Below are positions 17,701 to 25,207 of a stretch of DNA of 41,257 bases, piece after piece. Position numbers and translations under genes: made by a program. The notes beneath the pieces are model-generated. The model did no database searches, was not told the DNA's origin, and saw only the letters and a list, made by a program, of their open reading frames with translations. The DNA comes from Puniceicoccaceae bacterium (GTDB lineage: Bacteria; Verrucomicrobiota; Verrucomicrobiia; Opitutales; Coraliomargaritaceae), in NCBI GenBank assembly GCA_002729725.1, contig PBYS01000105.1:1-41257 (forward strand), read 5' to 3'. Position 1 is the stretch's first letter, and each line of letters starts with the position of its first letter.

Positions 17701-18307
17701 GCAAGAAGACGTGCTCGTGCTCAAGACGGAGCCCTCTGGCGAGTCCTTCCTGAAGCTGCACCTGCTCTCGATAGAGAGCGGCATCTTTCTGTGCTTAAAA
17801 CGCCGCCCAAAGCAAGCACACACATCCACCACCCCCGACCTCTTCGATCGGGCTGCGCTCATACTGGAACGCTCACAACAGGGTAACATGCGCTTCGTCA
17901 AAGAGTATCAACTCACCCAACGACGCGAACAAATTGGCCAAAATTACCACAGCCTACGCCATGCGTGCCGACTGAGTGCCCTGCTAGTCGCCAATGCCAC
18001 ACATATGCCTGAGTCCGAGCGTTTATTTAGCCTAACTGAGCGAGCGCTGAACGCGTTTGCTGCCGGCAAAGCGCCCGAGGTCGTATTATTTAAAAGCCTC
18101 TACTTACTACTCAAAGACGAAGGTTACCCCGTCCGCGAGTCTTGGTGGCCCACGCTCCACGATGAATGGCGCAGGCACGCCCGCCAATTACTACGCGAAC
18201 CGGCTCCCGCTCGCCAAGAACAGGCTGCTCAAAAATCCTGCGAGCGCATCGAGCAACATTTGTCGCAATGGATGCGCTACAACACCGACTTAATCTTACC
18301 TGATTAA
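17693..18307 (+). CDS. RecO-like DNA repair/recombination protein
   Basis: This 204-residue protein has the outline of RecO. An N-terminal OB-fold-like stretch (DVLVLKTEPSGESFLKLHLLSIESGIFLCLKRRPKQ) is followed by a helical domain with a pattern similar to RecO (RHACRLSALLVANA, LFSLTERALNAFAAGK, LFKSLYLLLKDEGYPV). RecO loads RecA with RecR on SSB-coated DNA. It is shorter than typical RecO (about 240) and lacks the zinc-finger cysteines seen in some members. Similarity is by pattern only, so this is a moderate call. It starts 8 bp inside the DUF502 gene and is probably translationally coupled to it. Confidence 0.55.
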   Translation: MLEQEDVLVLKTEPSGESFLKLHLLSIESGIFLCLKRRPKQAHTSTTPDLFDRAALILERSQQGNMRFVKEYQLTQRREQIGQNYHSLRHACRLSALLVANATHMPESERLFSLTERALNAFAAGKAPEVVLFKSLYLLLKDEGYPVRESWWPTLHDEWRRHARQLLREPAPARQEQAAQKSCERIEQHLSQWMRYNTDLILPD

Positions 18308-18380
18308 AAATTTGTCATTGTGCGGCCCAGCCGGCTCCGACTATGAATAGCACCTACCCCGCTAGAAGCATACACTATTT

Positions 18381-19184
18381 ATGAAGTATTTCCTCCTAAT
18401 CTTCCTCAGCTGCCTCGGGCTCAATCTGTTCGCTCAAAACTTGATTCCTGGAATGAGTCCACAAGCAGTCGAAGCTAAAATCGGCAAGCCTATCTCGACG
18501 ATGGAGATCGCCGATCGCTCGGTTATCATATACGCCGATCAGCGCAAACTAGAATTCAAATCTGGCAAACTTGTAAGCGAGAATGGAGTGAAACTACAAG
18601 CGCCGACAGCCAGCTTGCTGAACGCCCAAGACAACTCAGAGCTCAAAATCGACATTCCCGTCATCCGCAACGACATGACCATCACCGAGAGCATTCAAGC
18701 GGAAGAACAAGCCGCCGACCAGCTAGACCAGCTAGACCAGCTCTACAACTTTGGCGGGATCAACGACAATCTCGACGCAGCGATCGAAAACTACGAAAGC
18801 GCCCACACATCCAGTCCCACCAACCAGGCCCGCGAACACCTGCGCGACGTGCTGATCGGCTTCATTCTCGAAATCATCATCACCTACATTGTGCTCCAAA
18901 TCGCGTTCAACCTGAGTGGCTTTCCTTGCTTATTTTACCAGATCGCCTCACTGAGCCTCGCAGTCGCCGTCGTGGGAGCCGGCTTGGATTACTTGCTTAG
19001 CATCGGGCTATTGAACCCTATCCGTCTGGGCCTCAGTTTCATGCTCTTACTGATATTGATACGTCAATTCACCGATGTGCGCGAATGGGCCACCGCTATC
19101 CGAATTGCTATATTAGCCCGCATGATCTCGATCGCCCTAATGTGGCTCTCGCTGGCGGGACTCATGGTGCTGTTTGGCCTCTAG
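18381..19184 (+). CDS. Membrane protein with periplasmic N-terminal domain, unknown function
   Basis: These 267 residues begin with a signal peptide (MKYFLLIFLSCLGLNLFAQN). A small domain follows with LIPGMSPQAVEAKIGKP and a beta pattern (VIIYADQRKLEFKSGKLV), recalling the SmpA/OmlA-like folds that start with a G-M-S/T helix. A charged linker holds a DQLDQLDQL micro-repeat (near 113-121), and the last ~110 residues form three to four membrane helices (LIGFILEIIITYIVLQIAF onward). I do not recognise a named family. It converges on the kinase remnant: its stop overlaps the remnant's stop by 4 bp. Confidence 0.6.
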   Translation: MKYFLLIFLSCLGLNLFAQNLIPGMSPQAVEAKIGKPISTMEIADRSVIIYADQRKLEFKSGKLVSENGVKLQAPTASLLNAQDNSELKIDIPVIRNDMTITESIQAEEQAADQLDQLDQLYNFGGINDNLDAAIENYESAHTSSPTNQAREHLRDVLIGFILEIIITYIVLQIAFNLSGFPCLFYQIASLSLAVAVVGAGLDYLLSIGLLNPIRLGLSFMLLLILIRQFTDVREWATAIRIAILARMISIALMWLSLAGLMVLFGL

Positions 19185-19807
19185 CACGGAAAACGAATCG
19201 TAAAACATGTGCCTTCCCCCAATTTACTATCCACCTCGACTGTCGCACCGTGCCCGTCAATCATCGCCTTTGTAATGGCTAAACCCAGCCCCGTGCTCTT
19301 GTTCTCTCCAGATCTCTCCTTATTCACACGATAGAAACGATCAAATAGGTGCGGTAGATTCTCCACGCAAATACCTGCCCCTGTATCACTCACCTGGAAA
19401 TAAGCGGCGCCTGGATCGGTGTAGGTCTTCAATGCTTCCCGGTATTTCTCAGGACTACGCTCGCGCATGAGCGCAAACTGACACTTCGCCAAAATCACCG
19501 AAATCGGTGTGCGCAACTCGTGCGAAGCATCGGCCGTAAAGCGCACCTGTTGATCAAAAGAAGATTCCAACTTAGCAAAAGTTTCATTCAGCACAGCCAC
19601 CATCTGCCCGAGCTCGGAGTCCATATCACTCGCATCAATACGCTGCGACAAATCCCCCGGGGAAATCCCCGCAGCCGTCCGGGTTACAGAGTTGATGGGC
19701 TCTAGAGAGCGCCCGACTAAAAACCAAGCAATTACAAAACCAAGCACGACGACGAGCGCATACTCACGAGCCGTCCGCACTTGAATCGACTGCGTAGCCT
19801 TCTTCAC
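19181..19807 (-). pseudogene. Histidine kinase remnant (N-terminus and ATP-binding N-box deleted)
   Basis: The frame carries a late membrane helix (YALVVVLGFVIAWFLVG), a HAMP-like region (SLEPINSVTRTAAGI), and the HisKA box FTADASHELRTPISV with its phosphorylatable His. It then jumps from SPEKYREALKTY straight to FQVSDTGAGI (G1 box), FDRFYRV (F box) and STGLGLAI (G2 box). The HisKA second helix and the N-box asparagine helix are missing, so ATP binding should fail. The 5' part (sensor domain, first helix) is also missing, replaced by response-regulator sequence in another frame. The C-terminal end is natural (CFTIRFP). This is a two-deletion remnant of an OmpR-type system kinase. Confidence 0.75.
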
Positions 19808-19868
19808 GCAGGGTCTCTACGATCGTTTCGCACAACTCCGCTTCGTCTTCTATGACTAATACACGCAT
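19764..19868 (-). pseudogene. Response regulator N-terminal remnant
   Basis: From the ATG at 19868 the frame reads MRVLVIEDEAELCETIVETL and continues REEGYAVDSSADG, which is the beta1-alpha1-beta2 start of a CheY-like receiver with the acidic pair (Glu7-Asp8). It then stops. The phospho-acceptor Asp, the rest of the receiver and the DNA-binding domain are gone. The sequence runs directly into the kinase remnant in another frame, so one deletion removed the regulator's 3' part and the kinase's 5' part, as expected for adjacent regulator-kinase genes. Confidence 0.75.
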
Positions 19869-20741
19869 ACAATCGACATTAATGTCTTCTCTCAAGAATT
19901 TGGCAATCTGTAACATAGCAAACAAATCGTTAAAACATAGGTGCAGGGTGCATGCCTTGAGAGTGCCCCGGTGCGGGGGCTCTTCGAAGCTCATCGGCTC
20001 AGGACGATAACGACGGCCATCTGCAGACACTAGGTTTGGATAGGCATCGCGGGCCGACTCCACGGCATCCGCACGCCCTCGCACATAGCGCACGTAAAAT
20101 TTCTTAGCGCTGCCCCGTCGTGGATCGTTGAGCGGGTAGCATTTGATCCGCCCATCTGCAAAATTCACACCGAACAAGCCCGCTTGACGACCAAAGATCG
20201 GGCTTACGTTGACTGTCGTGCTCAGCCACTGCGCATCAATAAACCGCTACCCCTGCGCGACATCACCATAACGAAATTCAAAATAGTCCGTATTAATATA
20301 GGGAATCGATGTCGCAGGCACTTCACTCATACCGCCACGCATCATCAAGCCTGTCACACCCCGAAAGTCGATCAGACTATACAGCTCCTTCACATTGGGC
20401 GCGCGCCAGTCATCGTAGCCAGCGAGCGTCATATCTTTCGCGACTTGCTTCGCTTCCTCCAAACTCAGCTTATTCGGATCCGTGGCTTGAGACCACATCA
20501 GCCCCGTCACCAAATCCGTGACCGTGCCATCGCCGTTATCCCGATAACTTGGCTGCACGCCTTGATACTGCGCATCCTGCCCAAAGTAAGCAGCTCCCTC
20601 ACGGGGCGTACGAATCGGCTCGCCGATGTCGTAGCAAAGGTTTTGCCCCGTATCGACGACAGGCGACGGCGGCCATTCGCCCCACAGCAACAGCGGCACG
20701 GCACAGGCAATCGAGCAAAGTTGTAGGAAATCTTTTAACAT
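19869..20741 (-). pseudogene. DUF1566 (Lcl C-terminal-like) protein gene with in-frame TAG
   Basis: The ATG at 20741 starts a signal peptide (MLKDFLQLCSIACAVPLLLW). Then follow DUF1566 motifs in order: YRDNGDGTVTDLVTGLMW, EEAKQVAKDMTLAGYDDWR, APNVKELYSLIDF and YFEFRYGD. A TAG at 20247-20249 interrupts the frame, but in the same frame the family text continues at once: RFIDAQWLSTTV, FGVNFADGRIKCYPLNDP and FYVRYVRG. One base change (from GAG or CAG) explains it. Past the VRG motif (about 20078) the frame has no recognisable end and runs into the response-regulator start without a stop, so the native 3' end seems lost too. DUF1566 proteins are exported; their role is unclear. Confidence 0.75.
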
Positions 20742-20780
20742 AGAGCAAATCATGTGCGGACTACTTACAGTTGAAGCGAC

Positions 20781-21791
20781 TTAAAGATTAAAATACGCAA
20801 GATAAGGAGCGCGCTCGTCACCTGACAACTCTTCAACGAAAGTAACTTCAGGTGGTCCTGAACTAGTTGTGTCTCCGGCATAATTCGCAAGTGACTCATC
20901 GTAACGAAAAGATCCGCTGCCAGTCAGGATGATATCCGCACACACGATCGAACCATACAGATCAGAATCACCTTTAATTTTCACAGAGGCATTGGGCGCA
21001 TAAATCACGCCGCTAAACTGCCCATTATTCAGGAAATCAATTCGCTGGCTGTTGGTCGCAGTGCCCCAAATCTGAAATTGGTGGGGCGCAATTTCATTAA
21101 AAATACCACCTCCAGTCACTTTTGTGTCACCTGCGACATAGATCGTGAGAGTCGCATCAGGGGCGAGCTCAATCTTACCGCTCTCAATGACTTCGATGCT
21201 CGTTTGGTTCTCGGCAGGAAGATGGATCATCACGTCGCCTTCGATTCGCAAAACTGCATCCGATTTGACGACAAGTGTATCAAGCTCAAGCACCGTGCTC
21301 TCCCCGGGGCTCCCAATCGTCTCCTGATTGACATACACATTTTCATACCAGGTGGACGAAGCGTTACTTTTCTTCTGACGATCCGTGTAGGGCAGTTCAT
21401 ACGCATAACGTAAATCTGTCAGTTCCAAGTCAGGCGCTGTAATGTCTTCAAAGCTTGCGGAAAATCCCGTCTTCAAAGCTCCGGTTTCAAGCGAGACTTT
21501 CCAGCCTTTGGGGTCTTTCAACTCCAGATGCTCAGAATCGCTGGGGTGCCACAGGCTCGCATCTCTCGGCCCTACATGTCCGCCCCATCCCATCGTTAAT
21601 CCTGAATTCTCCGAACTGCCGACCGCAGCGGTGCCATACACATCAGAGCTGCCCAGATCAATCGCACCCGCTGCAGTCGAAACCAAAAGCGTAATCGAGA
21701 TCGAGACCAGCAATTCGGCCAAAGTAAAACCAGACGCGCCTCGAATGCCGCCCGGCTTGTTAAAGAATGTGTATTTAGCTGTTGCAGCCAT
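20781..21791 (-). CDS. Prepilin-type N-terminus joined to a polymer-like exported domain
   Basis: The ATG at 21791 has GGAGG 4 nt upstream and gives 336 residues. Residues 19-40 are a type IV prepilin signal, with cleavage after Gly21 (G/FTLAELLVSISITLLV) and Glu at mature position 5. The helix is unusually short before it passes into AGAIDLGSSDVYGTAAVG. The rest is a beta-rich domain with repeated VLRIEGDVMIHL, TLTIYVAGDTKVTG and SGVIYAPNASVKIKGDSDLYG motifs. These are of the kind seen in PilX-like proteins with a DUF7305-type C-terminus. Such proteins normally have a different N-terminus, so this could be a deletion-made chimera of two pilus genes, or a genuine minor pseudopilin. Confidence 0.6.
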   Translation of the reverse strand: MAATAKYTFFNKPGGIRGASGFTLAELLVSISITLLVSTAAGAIDLGSSDVYGTAAVGSSENSGLTMGWGGHVGPRDASLWHPSDSEHLELKDPKGWKVSLETGALKTGFSASFEDITAPDLELTDLRYAYELPYTDRQKKSNASSTWYENVYVNQETIGSPGESTVLELDTLVVKSDAVLRIEGDVMIHLPAENQTSIEVIESGKIELAPDATLTIYVAGDTKVTGGGIFNEIAPHQFQIWGTATNSQRIDFLNNGQFSGVIYAPNASVKIKGDSDLYGSIVCADIILTGSGSFRYDESLANYAGDTTSSGPPEVTFVEELSGDERAPYLAYFNL

Positions 21792-22008
21792 AAACCTCCA
21801 ATACACCGCAGTAGCCGAATCTTATGGAATCATCAGCCTAGACACCATCAATCCGGAGGGCCTACTCAGCATCACACCCGGCGCATACTCCGTACATGGC
21901 GATCACACGCGTGTCGCCATCCGTGCAAGCAAACCCAACGGAGAATCTGCAGTCGCCATCTTAAAAGTACGCATGGTGGACATCCGCACGCTTGCGCAAG
22001 TTGCCTGA
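21792..22008 (+). pseudogene. Orphan 3' fragment of a plus-strand gene
   Basis: On the plus strand the frame ending at the TGA 22006-22008 reads as plausible protein: YGIISLDTINPEGLLSITPG and HTRVAIRASKPNGESAVAIL. Upstream of about 21792 the same frame runs antisense through the prepilin gene, so no real 5' part exists here. The fragment starts where the ribosome site of the prepilin-like gene begins, which suggests a rearrangement breakpoint at 21792-21800. The parent family is not recognised; it may be another envelope or pilus-associated protein. Confidence 0.35.
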
Positions 22009-22067
22009 CTTGAGTGATTTTTCACTTCGGTTTGACAAAATGGCGCTAGGCGACCTTCTCTTAGCCT

Positions 22068-23138
22068 ATGTCCAAACAAGGCGTCATTCTCCTCAATCTC
22101 GGCTCGCCCGATTCCACCGAAGTCAGCGATGTGCGCAAGTATCTGCGCGAATTCCTCATGGATGGGCGCGTACTCGATGCCCCCTACCCCATTCGCTGGT
22201 TCCTGGTCAACTGCCTGATCCTACCGACACGCCCGCGCGAATCTGCAGAGGCTTATGCTGAAGTCTGGCTGGACGAAGGCTCGCCACTGATCGTCACCTC
22301 GCGCCAGCAACAGGCCGCCCTCGCCGAAAAGATCGACATCCCGGTCGGCCTCGGCATGCGCTATGGCAACCCATCGACGCCCGATGCTCTGAAAGAGCTA
22401 CTGGATCAAGGCGTCGACGACCTCTTCATCATCCCGATGTATCCGCACTACGCGATGTCCAGCTACGAGACCGCAGTGGTGGCGCTAATGGACGCCGCGC
22501 GCGAGATGAAGCCCGACCTGAAAACGACACTACTGCCGCCCTTCTACCAAGATCCGGGCTACATCGATGCCATGGTGGAGCGCGCCATGCCCTCGCTCAA
22601 AGACGGCGACTTTGACAAATTGGTCTTTTCCTTCCACGGCATCCCGCAGCGTCATCTCGTCAAAGGTGACCCTTCCCACAGTCATTGCCTGACCACCCAC
22701 GACTGCTGTAATACCTGCCACCCAGCGCATGCCACTTGCTACCGCCACCAGTGCGCGATGACTGTCGAAAAGTTCGTCGCAGCCGCCAAGATCCCGAAGG
22801 ACAAGTACATGATCACCTTCCAAAGCCGCCTCGGGCGCGAGCCTTGGCTGCACCCTTACACTGACAAGGCATTGGAGCAATTACCGAAAGACGGCCATAA
22901 AAAGGTCAAAGTAATGTGTCCGGCCTTCACCGCTGACTGCCTGGAAACACTGGAAGAAATCGCCATGCGCGGACGCGAGAGTTTCCTCGAATCCGGCGGC
23001 GAAGCGTTCGAGCAGATCCCTTGCCTCAACGAATTGCCCGCATTCATCGATTTCCTCGCAAGCAAGGTCAATGACTGGCAAAACGGTGCCTACGAGACTG
23101 CCCACGCAACGCCACCCGCCGAAGTAGCACGCGGCTAA
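22068..23138 (+). CDS. hemH: Ferrochelatase HemH
   Basis: HemH inserts ferrous iron into protoporphyrin IX, the last step of protoheme synthesis. The 356 residues begin [20 protein letters not shown], typical of the family. They carry the catalytic histidine His190 in [10 protein letters not shown], then [16 protein letters not shown], and the conserved glutamate region [15 protein letters not shown]. Between the active-site histidine and the next helix is a cysteine-rich insertion (about 205-228) with six cysteines in [18 protein letters not shown] and nearby. This is known in some ferrochelatase subfamilies and could bind a metal or cluster. It lies upstream of ccsA/hemX and hemA on the same strand. 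Confidence 0.95.
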   Translation: MSKQGVILLNLGSPDSTEVSDVRKYLREFLMDGRVLDAPYPIRWFLVNCLILPTRPRESAEAYAEVWLDEGSPLIVTSRQQQAALAEKIDIPVGLGMRYGNPSTPDALKELLDQGVDDLFIIPMYPHYAMSSYETAVVALMDAAREMKPDLKTTLLPPFYQDPGYIDAMVERAMPSLKDGDFDKLVFSFHGIPQRHLVKGDPSHSHCLTTHDCCNTCHPAHATCYRHQCAMTVEKFVAAAKIPKDKYMITFQSRLGREPWLHPYTDKALEQLPKDGHKKVKVMCPAFTADCLETLEEIAMRGRESFLESGGEAFEQIPCLNELPAFIDFLASKVNDWQNGAYETAHATPPAEVARG

Positions 23139-23147
23139 ACTCCAGCC

Positions 23148-24008
23148 ATGCTCAACGAAATCGCCATGACCGATAAAAACGCCTTCGCGGTGGCCGCCGC
23201 CATCTACGGCGGCGCGTTTGCCTTTGGGCTGGTCGCTCTGCTGATGCGGCGCGTCTATCCGCGCGCGGTCATGTTCGCCTTATTGGTGGGCGGCTTTCTA
23301 ATTCAAACACTGGGGCTCAACCTGCGTGGCGCCGAAATCAAGGCCTGCCCACTGGGCAACATCTTTGAAGTGGCGCAATTCATCGCCTGGTCGCTGGTCT
23401 TGCTCTTTTTCATCATCGGCCCCGCCTTCCGCTTGCGCCTACTCGGCTTCTTCACCGCCGGCCTCGCTGCCCTGCTCGCGGCCGGCGTATTTGCAGTGCC
23501 CGCATGGGATCGCGCCTACCCGCCCGGCATCTTCGGTGGCAACCCTTGGATCGAACTGCACGCCGCACTCGCCATCTTTAGCTACGGTGTTTTCGCCATC
23601 CTATCGCTGGTATCTATCATGTTTCTGATCCAGCAACACGGGCTCAAAAAGAAGCAATTCAAAGGCCTCTACCAATACCTGCCCTCCGTGCAACAATTGG
23701 ATCTCATGGCCAAACGCCTACTGATCACTGGTGTAATTGTCCTCAGTGCCTCACTGATCTTTGGCTCCATATTTTGGGTCAATAACCACGAACTAGTGCC
23801 TGTATTTAAACTCACCGCGACTTGCCTAATCTGGCTCGGCTATCTCACCGTTTTCGTGCTACGCATTCAAAAGAAACTCGTCACACGACGCCACGCGATA
23901 GCTACGATCATACTCTTCGTGCTAGCAATCGCCTCACTCTGGCCAGTGCAATCTGCCCGCGATTCCGAACCTCAAACGACTGGAGCGCCCCTCCGCGTCG
24001 AGCGTTAA
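23148..24008 (+). CDS. CcsA/HemX-like integral membrane protein
   Basis: A protein of 286 residues with about eight hydrophobic segments. The pattern [20 protein letters not shown] (His in a membrane helix) and [15 protein letters not shown] (tryptophan-rich turn and second His) matches the cytochrome c assembly/HemX family. Members either help deliver heme to cytochrome c or, as HemX, influence glutamyl-tRNA reductase levels. Being directly upstream of hemA, as in Bacillus-type hem operons, favours a HemX-like role, but both are possible. An alternative ATG at 23166 (MTDKNAFAV) would drop six residues. Confidence 0.8.
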   Translation: MLNEIAMTDKNAFAVAAAIYGGAFAFGLVALLMRRVYPRAVMFALLVGGFLIQTLGLNLRGAEIKACPLGNIFEVAQFIAWSLVLLFFIIGPAFRLRLLGFFTAGLAALLAAGVFAVPAWDRAYPPGIFGGNPWIELHAALAIFSYGVFAILSLVSIMFLIQQHGLKKKQFKGLYQYLPSVQQLDLMAKRLLITGVIVLSASLIFGSIFWVNNHELVPVFKLTATCLIWLGYLTVFVLRIQKKLVTRRHAIATIILFVLAIASLWPVQSARDSEPQTTGAPLRVER

Positions 24009-24026
24009 GCACATTTCGTATTGGTC

Positions 24027-25076
24027 ATGAGCGACGTATTGCAATCTCTGTTTGTGCTGGGCACCTCGCACCACGCGACGCCACTGGATGTGCGTGAGCG
24101 CTTTGCACTCACACAGCCACAGGCACTCGAACTACAACAACGACTGCACGCACACGAAGGTATTCGTGAGTGCTTAGTGCTCAATACCTGCAATCGCCTC
24201 GAAATCTACGGGCTGGCCGATCGAATCGAACGCGTGGATGAAATTCGTGAACTGTTTTGCGAAAAGCAAAACGTGCCGATCGAACTCTTCCAGCAATACG
24301 CCTACAGCCATAATAACCTCGAAGCGCTGCAACACGTGCTCGAGGTGTCCACCGGCCTCGACTCGCAAATGGTCGGCGAGACCGAAATCCTCGGCCAACT
24401 CAAGCAGGCCTACACCAAAGCACGCGACGCCAAGTGCACGGGCAATGTGCTCAACCGCCTCTTTGAAAAGAGCTTTCAAGCCGCCAAAGCCGCCCGCTCG
24501 CAGACCGGCATAACCCGCGGCCAAATCAGCATCGGCAACGTCGCTGTCGATCTAGCCAGCCGTATCTTCGGCCAGCTATCCAAAAGCCGCGTACTACTAC
24601 TCGGTAGCGGTGAAGTGGGCGAAAAGACCGCGCAAGCGCTCAAGAGCCGCGGCGCTGACGACATCGCAGTCAGTAGCCGAACCTTCGAAAATGCTCACAA
24701 ACTGGCACACGAACTCGGCGGCTCTGCGATTGATTTTGAAGATTTCAAAGCGCAATTGGAACACTTCGACATTGTCATCTGCTCCACCGCCGCACCCGGC
24801 ACCATACTGGATCGCAGCATCATTGCGCAGAGCATGAAACGCCGCCCCGAGCGCCCTTGCTTCCTGATCGACCTGGCCCTCCCCCGCGACATCGATCCCG
24901 CCGTCGAAGACATTGAAAATGTCTACCTCTACAATCTCGACGACTTATCCACCATCGCCAACGAAAACCTGACCGCCCGCAAAGCCGAGATCGATAATGC
25001 CCGCGAAATCCTAAAAAAGCACGCGTGGAATCTCTGGCTGCAGCTCCGCCGCCGGGAACTCATGCGACGCAGCTAG
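24027..25076 (+). CDS. hemA: Glutamyl-tRNA reductase HemA
   Basis: HemA reduces glutamyl-tRNA(Glu) with NADPH to glutamate-1-semialdehyde, the first step of C5-pathway tetrapyrrole synthesis. From the ATG at 24027 there are 349 residues. The catalytic cysteine is Cys55 in [12 protein letters not shown], and [13 protein letters not shown] and [18 protein letters not shown] are diagnostic. The NADPH-binding domain starts at [17 protein letters not shown]. The chain ends after [20 protein letters not shown], about 70 residues short of the typical C-terminal dimerisation domain, so dimerisation may differ. An upstream TTG start at 24021 is possible. It forms a heme cluster with hemH and the CcsA/HemX gene; hemB, hemC and hemL are not here. 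Confidence 0.94.
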   Translation: MSDVLQSLFVLGTSHHATPLDVRERFALTQPQALELQQRLHAHEGIRECLVLNTCNRLEIYGLADRIERVDEIRELFCEKQNVPIELFQQYAYSHNNLEALQHVLEVSTGLDSQMVGETEILGQLKQAYTKARDAKCTGNVLNRLFEKSFQAAKAARSQTGITRGQISIGNVAVDLASRIFGQLSKSRVLLLGSGEVGEKTAQALKSRGADDIAVSSRTFENAHKLAHELGGSAIDFEDFKAQLEHFDIVICSTAAPGTILDRSIIAQSMKRRPERPCFLIDLALPRDIDPAVEDIENVYLYNLDDLSTIANENLTARKAEIDNAREILKKHAWNLWLQLRRRELMRRS

Positions 25077-25207
25077 AGCATTCTGCGTTTAGGTAGACAT
25101 ACTGGCTGGCATGAATTTTGGTTTTCAGCAAGGCGGGTGCAGCGTGTGCGGGTCGAGCCCCGAAGGATACTTGCACTCCTGCGGCTCTGAGCAGATGCTG
25201 CTCCGAC

